The position numbers and the translations under genes are program-made. A stretch of 44,722 bases of DNA. Origin: Candidatus Auribacterota bacterium. GTDB lineage: Bacteria > Auribacterota > Tritonobacteria > UBA1439. The first letter of the stretch is position 1. Every line of letters starts with the position of its first letter. A model generated the notes under the pieces. That model made no database searches and had not been told where the DNA came from. It was given only the letters and a program-made list of their open reading frames with translations. Below are positions 32,515-41,172 of this stretch, piece by piece. Where the stretch lies: the NCBI GenBank assembly GCA_026392035.1, contig JAPLCX010000109.1, forward strand, positions 1 through 44,722, given 5' to 3'.

Positions 32515-34101
32515 TCACTGTCCTATTGTGAATCTACCGCTAGCCTCCAGGAACGCATCCTGCCTGCCCGTGATTCTGGTCTGCGAATCGAAGAACGCCG
32601 CAACCACCTCGTAGGCGCCGATGGGTGCTCCTCCGGAAATAGTTGTAAAGATCAATCGAAAGTTAAACGGGGCGTTGAGCCTTGGCACATTCGCCGCTAC
32701 TGGCGCAAGCTTGGGGGTGAGCGTAAGCGCATTGAGCATCGAACCGCCGGGGAGAATGATTATCGCAAATGCCGTGAACGGCCTTTCGATCGACTCATTC
32801 AACTGGAACGTGGCCTCGAAATGGTCTCCGGCTTTCAAGCTGCTTCCGCTTAGGAGCATCTCAGCCTGCGGAGCGGACAAACCGAACGAAAACACGGTGC
32901 CATTATAGAATGTCCCACCGCTATAGGTCATCCCGTAGAGGTTGTTCCCGATCGACAGCAGAGGCCCGGCAAATCCCACCGGGCCATCGCGCTGGGAGTC
33001 GTTGAAGTTATGGAGGATTGTATAGCCCGAGCCGTCGGTCTGAATGGAATAAAGGGTTCCGCCCTCGGTCGACCCGCCGGTACCGGTCAAGCCATAGAGC
33101 GTTCCGCCTTTCAGAAGCACGTCGCCCGGGTTTTCGCCGTCACCGGGTTCGCCGATAAAACTGTGGAGAATTTGATAGTTCGCCCCATTTGTGCCTATGG
33201 AAAATATTGTCCCCTTAGAACTAGAGCCCCCGGTATTGGTCACGCCGTAAAGCGTTTGCGTCCCGCTGTCCATCACCAGAGTCCCATCCGCTCCTACTCC
33301 GTCGGATGGCTCGCCGGTAAAGTTGTGCAGTATCGTATGACCGCTGCCATCGACATTCATGGAGAATATAACCCCCGATCCCCAGACTCCCGGGCCGGTG
33401 CCGCCCTCGTGGGTCATCCCGTAAAACTTGCCTCCATCCAGGATCAAGGAACCGAATGGCGACATCCCATCTCCGGGTTTGCCCGCAAAGCTATGCAAAG
33501 ACGTACAACCAGTACTCACCTCGCCCGTGGTTTTTGAGAATACCACGCCTACATGATTCGCGCCGCCGTAGCGGGTCATGCCATAGAGTTTCCCGCCCGA
33601 TAAAAGCAAACTGCCCTCGGGCCCTAAGCCTGGGTTAGCCGGTGTATCACCGAAATCGTACAGGTAGCCATAACCCGAGTCGCCGATATTGACGAAAAAT
33701 ATCATTCCCTTATCAGCAAAGCCGCCATAACAGGCCATCCCATACAATCTATTATTAATGCTATCCAATGTCAGGCCGCCGAACGGCAGTCTTCCGTCAT
33801 CGTCATATTGGGTGCCTGCAGGATGAAAACTGTGAAGAACTGAATAGTCGGAACCGTCCGGTTTAAGCGAGAATATGGTCCCCCACCCCTGGGCTGTGTC
33901 TCCGCTTCCTCCTTCTTGCGTCATCCCGTACAGTTTGCTGCCATCCGTTATCAAGCCCTGGCCCATTGGTCGCTGCCCGTCGGATAGAGCGCCTGCGAAC
34001 GAGTGGATAATGTTCAGGCTCTGGGCACACATACCACACCAGGGGATGAAACAGCTGAATGTCATTGCCAACAATCCCGCCGTTAGTCTCATGTGCCGCA
34101 T
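32515..34101 (-). CDS. Secreted GloVer-repeat protein with C-terminal accessory domain
   Basis: The start at 34101 (MRHMRLTAGLLAMTFSCF...) has AGGAG seven bases upstream. Residues 30-400 are tandem ~45-residue repeats of the GloVer type (TIGR03803): LYGMT..GG....GTIFS...DGS.Y..LHSF.G.P.DG. Eight or more copies predict a beta-propeller. There is no long Pro/Thr linker. The last ~115 residues are the accessory domain (AEMLLSGSSLKAGDHFEATFQ ... GAYEVVAAFFDSQ). Such proteins are known only as secreted repeat proteins with a variety of C-terminal anchors. Confidence 0.8.
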   Translation of the reverse strand: MRHMRLTAGLLAMTFSCFIPWCGMCAQSLNIIHSFAGALSDGQRPMGQGLITDGSKLYGMTQEGGSGDTAQGWGTIFSLKPDGSDYSVLHSFHPAGTQYDDDGRLPFGGLTLDSINNRLYGMACYGGFADKGMIFFVNIGDSGYGYLYDFGDTPANPGLGPEGSLLLSGGKLYGMTRYGGANHVGVVFSKTTGEVSTGCTSLHSFAGKPGDGMSPFGSLILDGGKFYGMTHEGGTGPGVWGSGVIFSMNVDGSGHTILHNFTGEPSDGVGADGTLVMDSGTQTLYGVTNTGGSSSKGTIFSIGTNGANYQILHSFIGEPGDGENPGDVLLKGGTLYGLTGTGGSTEGGTLYSIQTDGSGYTILHNFNDSQRDGPVGFAGPLLSIGNNLYGMTYSGGTFYNGTVFSFGLSAPQAEMLLSGSSLKAGDHFEATFQLNESIERPFTAFAIIILPGGSMLNALTLTPKLAPVAANVPRLNAPFNFRLIFTTISGGAPIGAYEVVAAFFDSQTRITGRQDAFLEASGRFTIGQ

Positions 34102-34227
34102 GTGCCATCTCCTCTCTAGGGTATATATGAAGTTTACATCATCCATGCAAATATATCAAACCCATAAATGCATTTTGAGGGAATGCACGGGTACATTGTA
34201 AACAGGAAGTGGGATGGCGCCCGGGGT

Positions 34228-34400
34228 GGGCCGTTTGGGGTCAAATCTTTATCCTTGACAATTGGAAGCATCTTGAAGCGCCGGCGTTTTCCGGACAAGG
34301 CACTCCGGATCATTCAGCCTCCGGCTTCATTCGCTCAGTGCCAAAATAAAAAGAGCCCGCATCAGGGCTCTTTTTATTTTGGCGACGCAAACAGAGTTTG
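34228..34400 (+). repeat. R-element copy 2 (5' half)
   Basis: It carries GGGCCGTTTGGGGTCAAATC, TTGACAATTGGAAGCATC, the GGCACT...AGTGCC dyad and the hairpin (34341-34382), then diverges shortly after GGCGACGCAAACAG. The 31-codon frame is lost here. It lies between two minus-strand secreted-protein genes. Confidence 0.75.
34341..34382 (-). terminator. Bidirectional terminator-like hairpin in R-element copy 2
   Basis: The stem is CCAAAATAAAAAGAGCCC paired with GGGCTCTTTTTATTTTGG, with loop GCATCA. It is downstream of no plus-strand gene and upstream of the GloVer gene on the minus strand, so it would mainly block read-through from the NUP-like gene (36069-34552). Confidence 0.5.
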
Positions 34401-34551
34401 CTCAAACCATCCAGATTGTTCTACCTAACTTGATACATCATTGCAAAAAGAGGAATCCCAGCCGCTGATTCCCAAAGAAATCTTCTCGCTATTCCCGGCG
34501 GTCGAAATGGCTAGTTTTGAGTGCCCGGCGCCAAATTCCAGGAAAAGTCAG

Positions 34552-36069
34552 TCATTTGATCGGCGGGACTCCTCCCTTCCACGTACCCCAGTGTGAAATT
34601 ATATAGCGTGTGACCTCGCTCCCGACACGGTATGCGTTTTCAATCGCAAGTGGATATCCGGGATTGTCCGAGCTGAGTGCCGCACCGAGGGATTGTATCG
34701 CAGACTGGCCGGGGTACTGCTGGTCAAAATCAGCAGCACAACGCAATATCATAACCCGGTTGGGATCCACTAATCCTGCCTGGGCGAGGCGCATCAGTGC
34801 CGTCGAAATGCCGCTATCCTCCATGCTTGTCATAGCATAACTGCCGGCGCCTCCCGTCCATTGCGTCATCCACCACTCAGACCATTCGCTCATAATTGCA
34901 CCTACCTTGAAAGTACTTCCCGCGATGCAATCTCCTTTTGTCACAAATGGCGGTTGCCGGGCGGGAAGGTCAGCCGGGTAATTATTCCGGTAATCCTGGG
35001 CCTGTTGACTATCGAGCAACGGAGTGTCCTTTGAGAGACGATATGCCCATTCAACCAGTACAGGATTGAGGTGAAAAACCTCGGTTCCTATGAACATGCC
35101 GTCGCACCAGGGCTCGGTGCAACCAAGGCGGAACCTGGGGTAGGTCCATTCCAAGGGCATCTCGCGGACGTCGATCTCGTGACATAGATCGCTGTCTACA
35201 ATCCATTCCGCCCATGCCGCCGCACCAAGGGTGCCGGCGCGTGGTACCGTTCCTGCCAGACCTGCCACCATGCAGTAGGCATTTCGAAGGTCCAGATCCG
35301 GGTTGAGGCCCACTGCCATAAGCGACGCCGTCGCATTAGCCGTTCCCATGCCGGTGATAGTGAGGCAATGTCCCGCATCGTTGCAGTAGAGCTTCGAATA
35401 AGCTCCGGGTATTTGGAGCTCCCGGGTCATCCCCTCATTTTCGACCCAGAGCTGGGCTTCTCCCGGGAAATCGCCACGCACATCCCCATCTTCGAACACA
35501 ACTATCGTGAGCACCTTGATCGGGAACCTGCCTGGCTTCACAACAGTCAGTGCATCCGCGTCGTAGGTCAGCACATTCTTCCGCAGGGGGTCCGCACCTT
35601 CGGGGAGGACTGCAATGAGGGCTGTCCACGTGCCGAGCTGCATGTTCTCATTGACGGTGAACGAAGACTGGCTCTCGCAACGGCACGCGGATGGATTGAC
35701 GACCCCTTTGTAATAAGGTTGAAAACCTCCCACCATTTGACCGGCCGGCGTAATAGAATAACTCTCTCCTGAAGGGGATATGAGGGATAGATAAACATCC
35801 ACCCTTTTTTCCCCAAGGGGAGGGATACAACCGTAGCAATCTAACTGATCCCCTGGAGATACGACATTTTCTTCAAGAAAAAGGAGCGCATTATTGCATG
35901 CGACGGGTGTGGGGGTGGGGAGGATATAGGGGTCCAGAATTGCATCCCGCCTGCTATGGAATGGTGTACGCCGTGAGTGTTCGGCCGGCTGAGCATGACA
36001 TACACTGATGTGGTTAGACGCAATATATAACAGAACAAACACGATAAACGGATGAACAAATTGTTTCAT
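34552..36069 (-). CDS. Secreted purine-nucleoside-permease (NUP) family protein with N-terminal accessory domain
   Basis: From the ATG at 36069 (AGGAG four bases upstream) the product starts with a signal peptide (MKQFVHPFIVFVLLYIAS...) and a short TPTP spacer (LPTPTPVACNN). Residues 55-175 are the accessory domain seen elsewhere C-terminally (FLEENVVSPGDQLDCYG ... GTWTALIAVLPEGADP), here placed N-terminally. Residues 180-505 match the NUP family: KVLTIVVFEDGDVRGDFPGE, TITGMGTANATASLMAVGL, AGLAGTVPRAGTLGAAAWAEW, DSDLCHEIDVREMP. NUP proteins have a nucleoside-phosphorylase-like fold and no membrane helices; despite the name they are soluble nucleoside-binding or phosphorolytic proteins. Confidence 0.75.
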   Translation of the reverse strand: MKQFVHPFIVFVLLYIASNHISVCHAQPAEHSRRTPFHSRRDAILDPYILPTPTPVACNNALLFLEENVVSPGDQLDCYGCIPPLGEKRVDVYLSLISPSGESYSITPAGQMVGGFQPYYKGVVNPSACRCESQSSFTVNENMQLGTWTALIAVLPEGADPLRKNVLTYDADALTVVKPGRFPIKVLTIVVFEDGDVRGDFPGEAQLWVENEGMTRELQIPGAYSKLYCNDAGHCLTITGMGTANATASLMAVGLNPDLDLRNAYCMVAGLAGTVPRAGTLGAAAWAEWIVDSDLCHEIDVREMPLEWTYPRFRLGCTEPWCDGMFIGTEVFHLNPVLVEWAYRLSKDTPLLDSQQAQDYRNNYPADLPARQPPFVTKGDCIAGSTFKVGAIMSEWSEWWMTQWTGGAGSYAMTSMEDSGISTALMRLAQAGLVDPNRVMILRCAADFDQQYPGQSAIQSLGAALSSDNPGYPLAIENAYRVGSEVTRYIISHWGTWKGGVPPIK

Positions 36070-36121
36070 ATACTCCTGCACTGTTTATAACAAATTGTCT
36101 GTAATAGACAACAGAAAATTG

Positions 36122-36281
36122 GTAATGGGTCACTTATGGGGGGCGCTAATTCACTCTACTCAGTGTTTTCATCCACGGATTGACACGCCTGCGTGCCACA
36201 ACGCACTCCGGTGTGCAGGCACGGATTTACACTGATAACCCGTTTATTACTGAGAGCAGGAAATGTTTGACACGTCATTGC
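36122..36281 (+). repeat. 160-bp inverted-repeat family A, copy 2
   Basis: This is the mirror image of 28759-28918, with about five differences. It ends in GTCATTGC, after which a dispersed hairpin (CCCGCTAAGCGGG) follows. The pair in opposite orientation could recombine to invert the 7-kb segment between them. Confidence 0.85.
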
Positions 36282-36419
36282 GAGAACACCGAGTCCCGCT
36301 AAGCGGGACGAGGCGGACGTGGCAATCTCAACTCTATGGGTTTTCGATTCCCATTTGTGCGGTTCATCTCTTCTGGAATGTTAGATCTCGCCCAGCGTAT
36401 CAGATGAAGTGATCTTCTC

Positions 36420-36548
36420 CTATCTCTGGCATTTTAAAGCTTTGTACGTCTCCTTCCTCTTTTCTCTATCGCGGAAAGCTCTGGAGTGGATACTCTTTTT
36501 CGTGCCGGTTTCCTGTCTTTTGTGTCGCCCTTTGGCATAACTAGTCAT
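36420..36548 (-). CDS. Possible 42-residue basic small protein, coupled to an 8-codon leader
   Basis: The frame encodes a Lys/Arg-rich peptide starting MTSYAKGRHKRQETGTKKSI. Its ATG overlaps the stop of an upstream mini-ORF (MKCKLEND, ATG at 36564) in the string ATGACTAG. The mini-ORF has a perfect AGGAGG about six bases before its ATG. Coupling by termination-reinitiation would explain translation of the second frame, which has no ribosome site of its own. No family is recognised. It is divergent from the hydrogenase genes. Confidence 0.3.
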   Translation of the reverse strand: MTSYAKGRHKRQETGTKKSIHSRAFRDREKRKETYKALKCQR

Positions 36549-36739
36549 TTTCTAATTTGCATTTCATCTTTATCCTCCTGATTACTCATGGTAAGATTTG
36601 TTTTATAATCTCGCTGAATCATTTTGAAAAAGCGATGGGAAAAAGTGCCAAGAACAAAGATGTTGCCTTACCTTCTCGTTAAGATTTGAGGTTTAAGTCT
36701 GATTACTTTCAAGGCCTTGAAACTTATCATTTGTCCGAA

Positions 36740-37705
36740 ATGAGCAAGAAGATGTTAACCCGCAGAGAATTTCTAAAACTCTGTGCCAACTCCGCAGCCG
36801 GTTTAGGGTTATCCCGCATTTATGTACCCGCGATTGTGGAAGCCCTGGGGAATGCTGCGAGGGGCAACCCGCCGGTTATCTGGCTTCAGGGCGCCGGTGA
36901 GAACGGATGCTCGGTATCTTTGCTGAACACTACTTACCCCAAGCTTGCCGATGTTCTTCTTAAGTTGCGGTATCACCCGACAATTATGGCCGGAGAAGGA
37001 GAACTTACTCAACGCGTCGTAGTAGAGCTGAAAGAAGAATATGCGGGAAAGTTTATCTTAGTTGTGGAGGGCGCAGTCCAACCGGGAGAGGATGGGTTTT
37101 ACTGTATCATCGGAGAGAAGGATACAAAGCTGTTTACACTCCCCGACGTTCTCCAGCGCCTGGCTCCCGCGGCGAGAGCGATAATCGCTGTTGGCTCGTG
37201 TGCTTCTTTTGGAGGTGTCGTCAAAGGCAAACCCAACCCTACAGGGGCTATGGGCGTAAGAGAATTCTTAGGGAGGACTGTGGTAAATATCCCTGGCTGT
37301 CCCGCTCATCCAGATTGGATCATAGGGACCCTTGTTCATATGCTTCTCTATGGGCCGCTGCAGCTGGATTCTCAAGGTAGGCCTATTTTATTTTATAGCA
37401 CCCTTGTACATGGAGAGAACTGCCCTAATTACCCCTACTACCTGAGGGGAGAATACGCCAATTCTTTTAGCGAAGGTGGGTGCTTATACCAGCTCGGGTG
37501 CAAGGGGCCGATTGCCGAGGCCGATTGTCCTATAACAAAGTGGAATTCAAAGACTAACTGGTGCAATGAGTGTCGAGGGCCGTGTATCGGATGTTGCTCT
37601 CCTGAATTTCCGGATGGGAGAACATCTCCTATCTACACCCCGATACATTGGGACGCCGCCCAATTCCGTGACATCATCACAAAAGAACCAGCACGCGAAG
37701 AATAA
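36740..37705 (+). CDS. hynB: [NiFe] hydrogenase small subunit, Tat-exported, atypical proximal-cluster ligand
   Basis: This is the electron-transfer subunit of an uptake-type group 1 [NiFe] hydrogenase. The start at 36740 puts a twin-arginine signal LTRREFLKLCANSAAGLGLS at the N-terminus, so the enzyme is periplasmic. Iron-sulfur ligands: GSC (Cys154), PGCP (about 187), distal HGENCPNY...CLYQLGC, medial WCNECRGPCIGC. At the first proximal motif the usual GAGCTGCSxS is GAGENGCSVS, so the first Cys is Glu54 and only Cys57 remains. No C-terminal transmembrane anchor is present and no cytochrome b gene follows. The 42-bp gap to the large subunit indicates an operon. GC content is visibly lower than in neighbouring genes. 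Confidence 0.9.
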   Translation: MSKKMLTRREFLKLCANSAAGLGLSRIYVPAIVEALGNAARGNPPVIWLQGAGENGCSVSLLNTTYPKLADVLLKLRYHPTIMAGEGELTQRVVVELKEEYAGKFILVVEGAVQPGEDGFYCIIGEKDTKLFTLPDVLQRLAPAARAIIAVGSCASFGGVVKGKPNPTGAMGVREFLGRTVVNIPGCPAHPDWIIGTLVHMLLYGPLQLDSQGRPILFYSTLVHGENCPNYPYYLRGEYANSFSEGGCLYQLGCKGPIAEADCPITKWNSKTNWCNECRGPCIGCCSPEFPDGRTSPIYTPIHWDAAQFRDIITKEPAREE

Positions 37706-37747
37706 GAAAGCCCTGGTACCTAATTGAGCTAAAGGGGTAACACTTTC

Positions 37748-39157
37748 ATGTCAAGAAGAATAATAATTGATCCCTTAACACGAGTAGAAGGTCACCTGGG
37801 AATTGAGGTGGAAGTTCATAATGGGAAGGTAATAAATGCCCGCTGCAAGGGAAACATGTTCCGCGGCTTCGAGATAATCTTGAGAGAAAGAGATCCTCGC
37901 GATGCGCTGCATCTCACGCAAAGAATATGCGGTGTATGCTCTTCTTCTCACGGCAGTGCAAGTGCGATCTGTTTGGAAAATGCCTTTAATGTAACACCGC
38001 CGGATAATGCAAGGATTATCCGAAATTTGGTCGCGGGGGCTGACTTCCTTCATTCGCATATACTTCATTTTTATATCTTGGGAGCACTGGATTATGCCAG
38101 GGGTCCCTATGCCCCGCCTTACATCCCTCGCTATAAGGGAGATTATCGCTTGCCCAAGGAAGCAGATAGGGTTTTTAGGGAGCATTATCTCAAAGCCCTT
38201 ACTATTCGCAGATTGGCGCATGAGTTGCGTGCAATATGGGCAGGAAAGGCTCCCCACCATACAGGTTTTGTGGTAGGTGGGGTTACGCAACGACCCAGTG
38301 CGGAAAGCATCAGTGCCTGTTCATCGAGATTGATTCAAATACAAGATTTCATTGAAAATACGTATATACCCGATGTCACAGCTGTTGCCCGTGCATACGA
38401 AGATTACAGGCATATTGGCGGAGGATATGGGAATCTTCTCTGTTTTGGGGGTTTTAATCTGGATAGCGAAGGGACAAAGAAATTTTTTGCAGCAGGTGCG
38501 TACATAGGGAGCAGTTATGTAGAGGTAGATCCCAATATGATAACCGAATATATTTCTTATTCCCGGTATAACGACCACACGAGCGGAAGAAATCCGGCAG
38601 ATGGAGAGACCCTGCCAGAGCCGAAAAAGGAGAGAGCGTACAGCTGGCTGAAGGCCCCTCGATACAATCGTCAGCCAGCTGAAGTAGGGCCTTTAGCAAG
38701 AATGTGGATAAAAGGTGTTCATCGAGAAAGGATATCCGTAATTGACAGGCACATAGCCCGGGCCCTGGAGGCAAGAGAAATCGCTACCGCTTTAGGGGAG
38801 TGGTTAGAAGAAATTAGAATTGGCGAGCCAATATACACGGAAGCAAGCGTACCGGATGAGGCTGTCGGTGTGGGATTGACAGAAGCGCCCCGTGGAGCTT
38901 TGGGACATTGGTTAAGGATAGAGAATTCTAAGATAGCTCATTATCAGATTGTCACACCTTCTACTTGGAATATTTCACCCCGTGATGATGAAGGTATTCG
39001 CGGACCACTTGAAGAAGCATTGATTGGCACCCCTGTCGATGATCCAGATAATCCGATAGAATTGGGTAGAGTGGTTCGTTCTTTTGACCCATGTATTGCC
39101 TGCTCTATCCACCTTATAAAACCTAATGGGGAGCTACGGGAATATCGCGTAGCTTAG
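37748..39157 (+). CDS. hynA: [NiFe] hydrogenase large subunit
   Basis: This is the catalytic subunit. The N-terminus RRIIIDPLTRVEGHLGIEVEV is classic. The L1 motif is RICGVCSSSH (about residues 59-68) and the L2 motif is DPCIACSIH (447-455), giving four Cys ligands for the Ni-Fe(CN)2CO centre. A 14-residue extension after the His (LIKPNGELREYRVA) is the peptide removed by the maturation protease encoded next. Length 469 is short for group 1 but complete. It is preceded by AAGGGG. No Hyp maturation genes are nearby, so HypA-F must act from elsewhere. Confidence 0.95.
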   Translation: MSRRIIIDPLTRVEGHLGIEVEVHNGKVINARCKGNMFRGFEIILRERDPRDALHLTQRICGVCSSSHGSASAICLENAFNVTPPDNARIIRNLVAGADFLHSHILHFYILGALDYARGPYAPPYIPRYKGDYRLPKEADRVFREHYLKALTIRRLAHELRAIWAGKAPHHTGFVVGGVTQRPSAESISACSSRLIQIQDFIENTYIPDVTAVARAYEDYRHIGGGYGNLLCFGGFNLDSEGTKKFFAAGAYIGSSYVEVDPNMITEYISYSRYNDHTSGRNPADGETLPEPKKERAYSWLKAPRYNRQPAEVGPLARMWIKGVHRERISVIDRHIARALEAREIATALGEWLEEIRIGEPIYTEASVPDEAVGVGLTEAPRGALGHWLRIENSKIAHYQIVTPSTWNISPRDDEGIRGPLEEALIGTPVDDPDNPIELGRVVRSFDPCIACSIHLIKPNGELREYRVA

Positions 39158-39162
39158 CTACA

Positions 39163-39630
39163 ATGGTACTAATAATTGGTTGTGGGAACATCCTTCTTGG
39201 AGACGAAGGGATAGGGGTTCATCTCATCAAGGAGCTCAAGAAAGCAAGGCTGCCTGATACTATTGAGCTTCTTGATGGAGGAACGGCGGGATATGATCTT
39301 ATTCCTTATATTGAGGCGGCAGAAAAGGTAATCATTGTGGATTCTGTTAAAGGAAATGGGAAGGCGGGCGAGATTTATAGATTTACCCCCCATGATTACA
39401 AAGAGGAATCATGCGCCAGCCTTTTTTCCTTACATGAAACTAGTTTAAAAGATGTATTTATAACAATGGAGCATCTAGACATCCAAAAAGAGATTTTTAT
39501 TTTTGCAGTAGAGCCCGAGAAGGTAGAGGCAAGAATAGGCTTGTCGAAGAAGCTACAAAATCTACTCCCTGATCTTGCAAAGTTAGTTATTGAAGAATCA
39601 AATGTCTCAGAAAGAAATACGAAAAGGTGA
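39163..39630 (+). CDS. hynD: Hydrogenase maturation protease (HyaD/HybD family)
   Basis: This endopeptidase cleaves the C-terminal extension of the large subunit after nickel insertion. The 155-residue product has GCGNILLGDEGIGVHL with the Ni-sensing acidic residue, DGGTAGYDL, and SLHETSLKDV containing the third ligand (His). The ATG lies five bases after the stop of the large subunit gene, so translation is coupled. It completes a compact three-gene hydrogenase operon. Confidence 0.92.
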   Translation: MVLIIGCGNILLGDEGIGVHLIKELKKARLPDTIELLDGGTAGYDLIPYIEAAEKVIIVDSVKGNGKAGEIYRFTPHDYKEESCASLFSLHETSLKDVFITMEHLDIQKEIFIFAVEPEKVEARIGLSKKLQNLLPDLAKLVIEESNVSERNTKR

Positions 39631-39824
39631 TTCTAATTTTGTAGTGCCCATTGGCGAGCCAAATGTTTTATTCGCTCAATATAATTGAACTTACTGCGCG
39701 CGCCTTTGAAACTTTACCGACCCGACAAGGTCGGGACGAAAATAAAAACTGCCTTTCCGGCCCCCTAAAAATTGGGTCAGAAAAGCAGTTCGAAGCTAAT
39801 CCTGCGGCAACTTCGTTTTCCTCA
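39631..39824. other. Intergenic segment after the hydrogenase operon
   Basis: No gene is seen. A short dyad CCCGAC-AA-GTCGGG lies near 39721-39734, and AAACTGC...GCAGTT arms form a larger dyad around 39747-39790. Either could end the hydrogenase transcript. It leads directly into R-element copy 6. Confidence 0.35.
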
Positions 39825-40030
39825 ACCAGAAACTCGCGACCAGAAACTGTTTTTGCTGTAGTAATGGCGACCCAAACGGTTGCCCGTTGGAACCAGATTA
39901 TCACGTGGCTGGGGGAAGTCAATATCATGCGGGAAGCTACGGCAGCTTGCGGAGTGTAGGGCCTTATTTCCCCTACTTCCTCCCCTGATAAGAATATCCC
40001 TCTCCTATTTGGAACCAAGATATTGACATC
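39825..40030 (+). repeat. R-element copy 6 (3' half, with conserved 31-codon frame)
   Basis: It starts with ACCAGAAACTCGCG words and TGTTTTTGCTGTAGTAATGG, then the block beginning GGTTGCCCGTTGGAACCAGA. The frame 39867-39959 encodes ATQTVARWNQIITWLGEVNI... and stops at TAG. Here an ATG is present one codon before the frame's first codon. Confidence 0.7.
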
Positions 40031-40125
40031 TATACGGGGTATTTCAGTGAGAAGAGCTGCTGCTGCAGGTCACCAACTCTACTGATGACCAGTGCGATTT
40101 TGAAGTCCCCTCCCCCGCCCCTCGC

Positions 40126-41172
40126 CTAGTGCACCGTCACGTCCGTCACCGCCGCATACCCCTCGATCGGGACGAGGGGATCAAAGCCCGCAGGAACGAG
40201 CTCCACCACGACGGTGTACTCCCCTGAGGCCCTGCGAGGAATCGTCAGGTTGAGAAGGCGGGCGGTGTACGCCGCAGAGAGCTTGGGGACGTTCCTGACG
40301 AGCGGGTGGGTGCCTCTCTGGAGCGCGGTCGGCTTGCCGAGCGTGAACGAGTGCGCGGAGGGGCCGGGGCCGAAGATGCAGCCCCACGCGTCGAACTTCT
40401 GCGTGATCGGCTGCACCACTACGTCCACGGTGAAGGTGTCCCCGGCCGCCGGCGTGAGCGAGCTGCACGTCACGCTGAGAGCAGGCGTGGGTGTCGGCGG
40501 GGGCGCGGCGAGGTACTCGATACAGTTCTCGAGCAACTTCTCCATGTCGGGGCCGAAAAGCTCCGGGGTGATCCCGAGGAGGATCGTCCGCCCTCCGTTG
40601 CCTATGACGATCGCCGCCTGGTAATCCGCGGCCGCCGGGGTGTATCCGGCCACTGCGGTCGCGTCATCGCACGGCTGGAGATAAAACCCGTCAACGGTTG
40701 AGGGGGAATCCCCCCCTACCGGCATGAGGTTGGGGATGGCGTTCGGCGTGGTGAGGAGGGGGTTTGCGGGTTCCCACCGCAGCACGGGGATCGGAGTCGT
40801 GTAGCTGTAATCGCTGGGCCGCATGTTCGCCCCGAGGATGTTCGCGAGCGCCCAGTCCATGTCCCAGTAGTTCACTGCGCAGCGGCCGCCTTTCCCGATG
40901 TAGTTCATGAGGGAAACGAGCGTGCTGTCGTCAAAAGTGCCGTCATAATTATCAACCAGCACCAGGCCCCATTCCGTCCCGCCCGTCAGGGCCGCGTGGA
41001 AATCAGTGACGTTGCTGGTCTTGGTAAACGTGTATCCCCGGGCGTTGAGCGCCGCCGGGTAATACGCAGGTATCCCGGCGGGTATGTTGAGCAGCAGGAT
41101 GTTCGGGGCGGCCGTCACGGACGCTGCCGCCGTGAGAATCAATACTGGTACAAGGATTGTGATCGCTCTCAT
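40126..41172 (-). CDS. Secreted amidotransferase-like protein with C-terminal accessory domain
   Basis: This is a 348-residue exported protein (signal MRAITILVPVLILTAAASVTA; GGAGG nine bases upstream). Residues 22-225 look like a flavodoxin/class-I glutamine-amidotransferase-like alpha-beta domain: NILLLNIPAGIPAYYPAALNARGY, WGLVLVDNYDGTF, LVSLMNYIGKGGRCAVNYW, VIGNGGRTILLGITPELFGPD. That resembles ThuA-type or BatA-like domains, but no catalytic Cys-His pair is visible, so it is probably non-enzymatic. A short PPPTPTPA linker leads to the accessory domain (LSVTCSSLTPAAGDTFTVDVV ... SGEYTVVVELVPAGFDP). Codon use is GC-rich, unlike the adjacent hydrogenase operon. Confidence 0.65.
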   Translation of the reverse strand: MRAITILVPVLILTAAASVTAAPNILLLNIPAGIPAYYPAALNARGYTFTKTSNVTDFHAALTGGTEWGLVLVDNYDGTFDDSTLVSLMNYIGKGGRCAVNYWDMDWALANILGANMRPSDYSYTTPIPVLRWEPANPLLTTPNAIPNLMPVGGDSPSTVDGFYLQPCDDATAVAGYTPAAADYQAAIVIGNGGRTILLGITPELFGPDMEKLLENCIEYLAAPPPTPTPALSVTCSSLTPAAGDTFTVDVVVQPITQKFDAWGCIFGPGPSAHSFTLGKPTALQRGTHPLVRNVPKLSAAYTARLLNLTIPRRASGEYTVVVELVPAGFDPLVPIEGYAAVTDVTVH

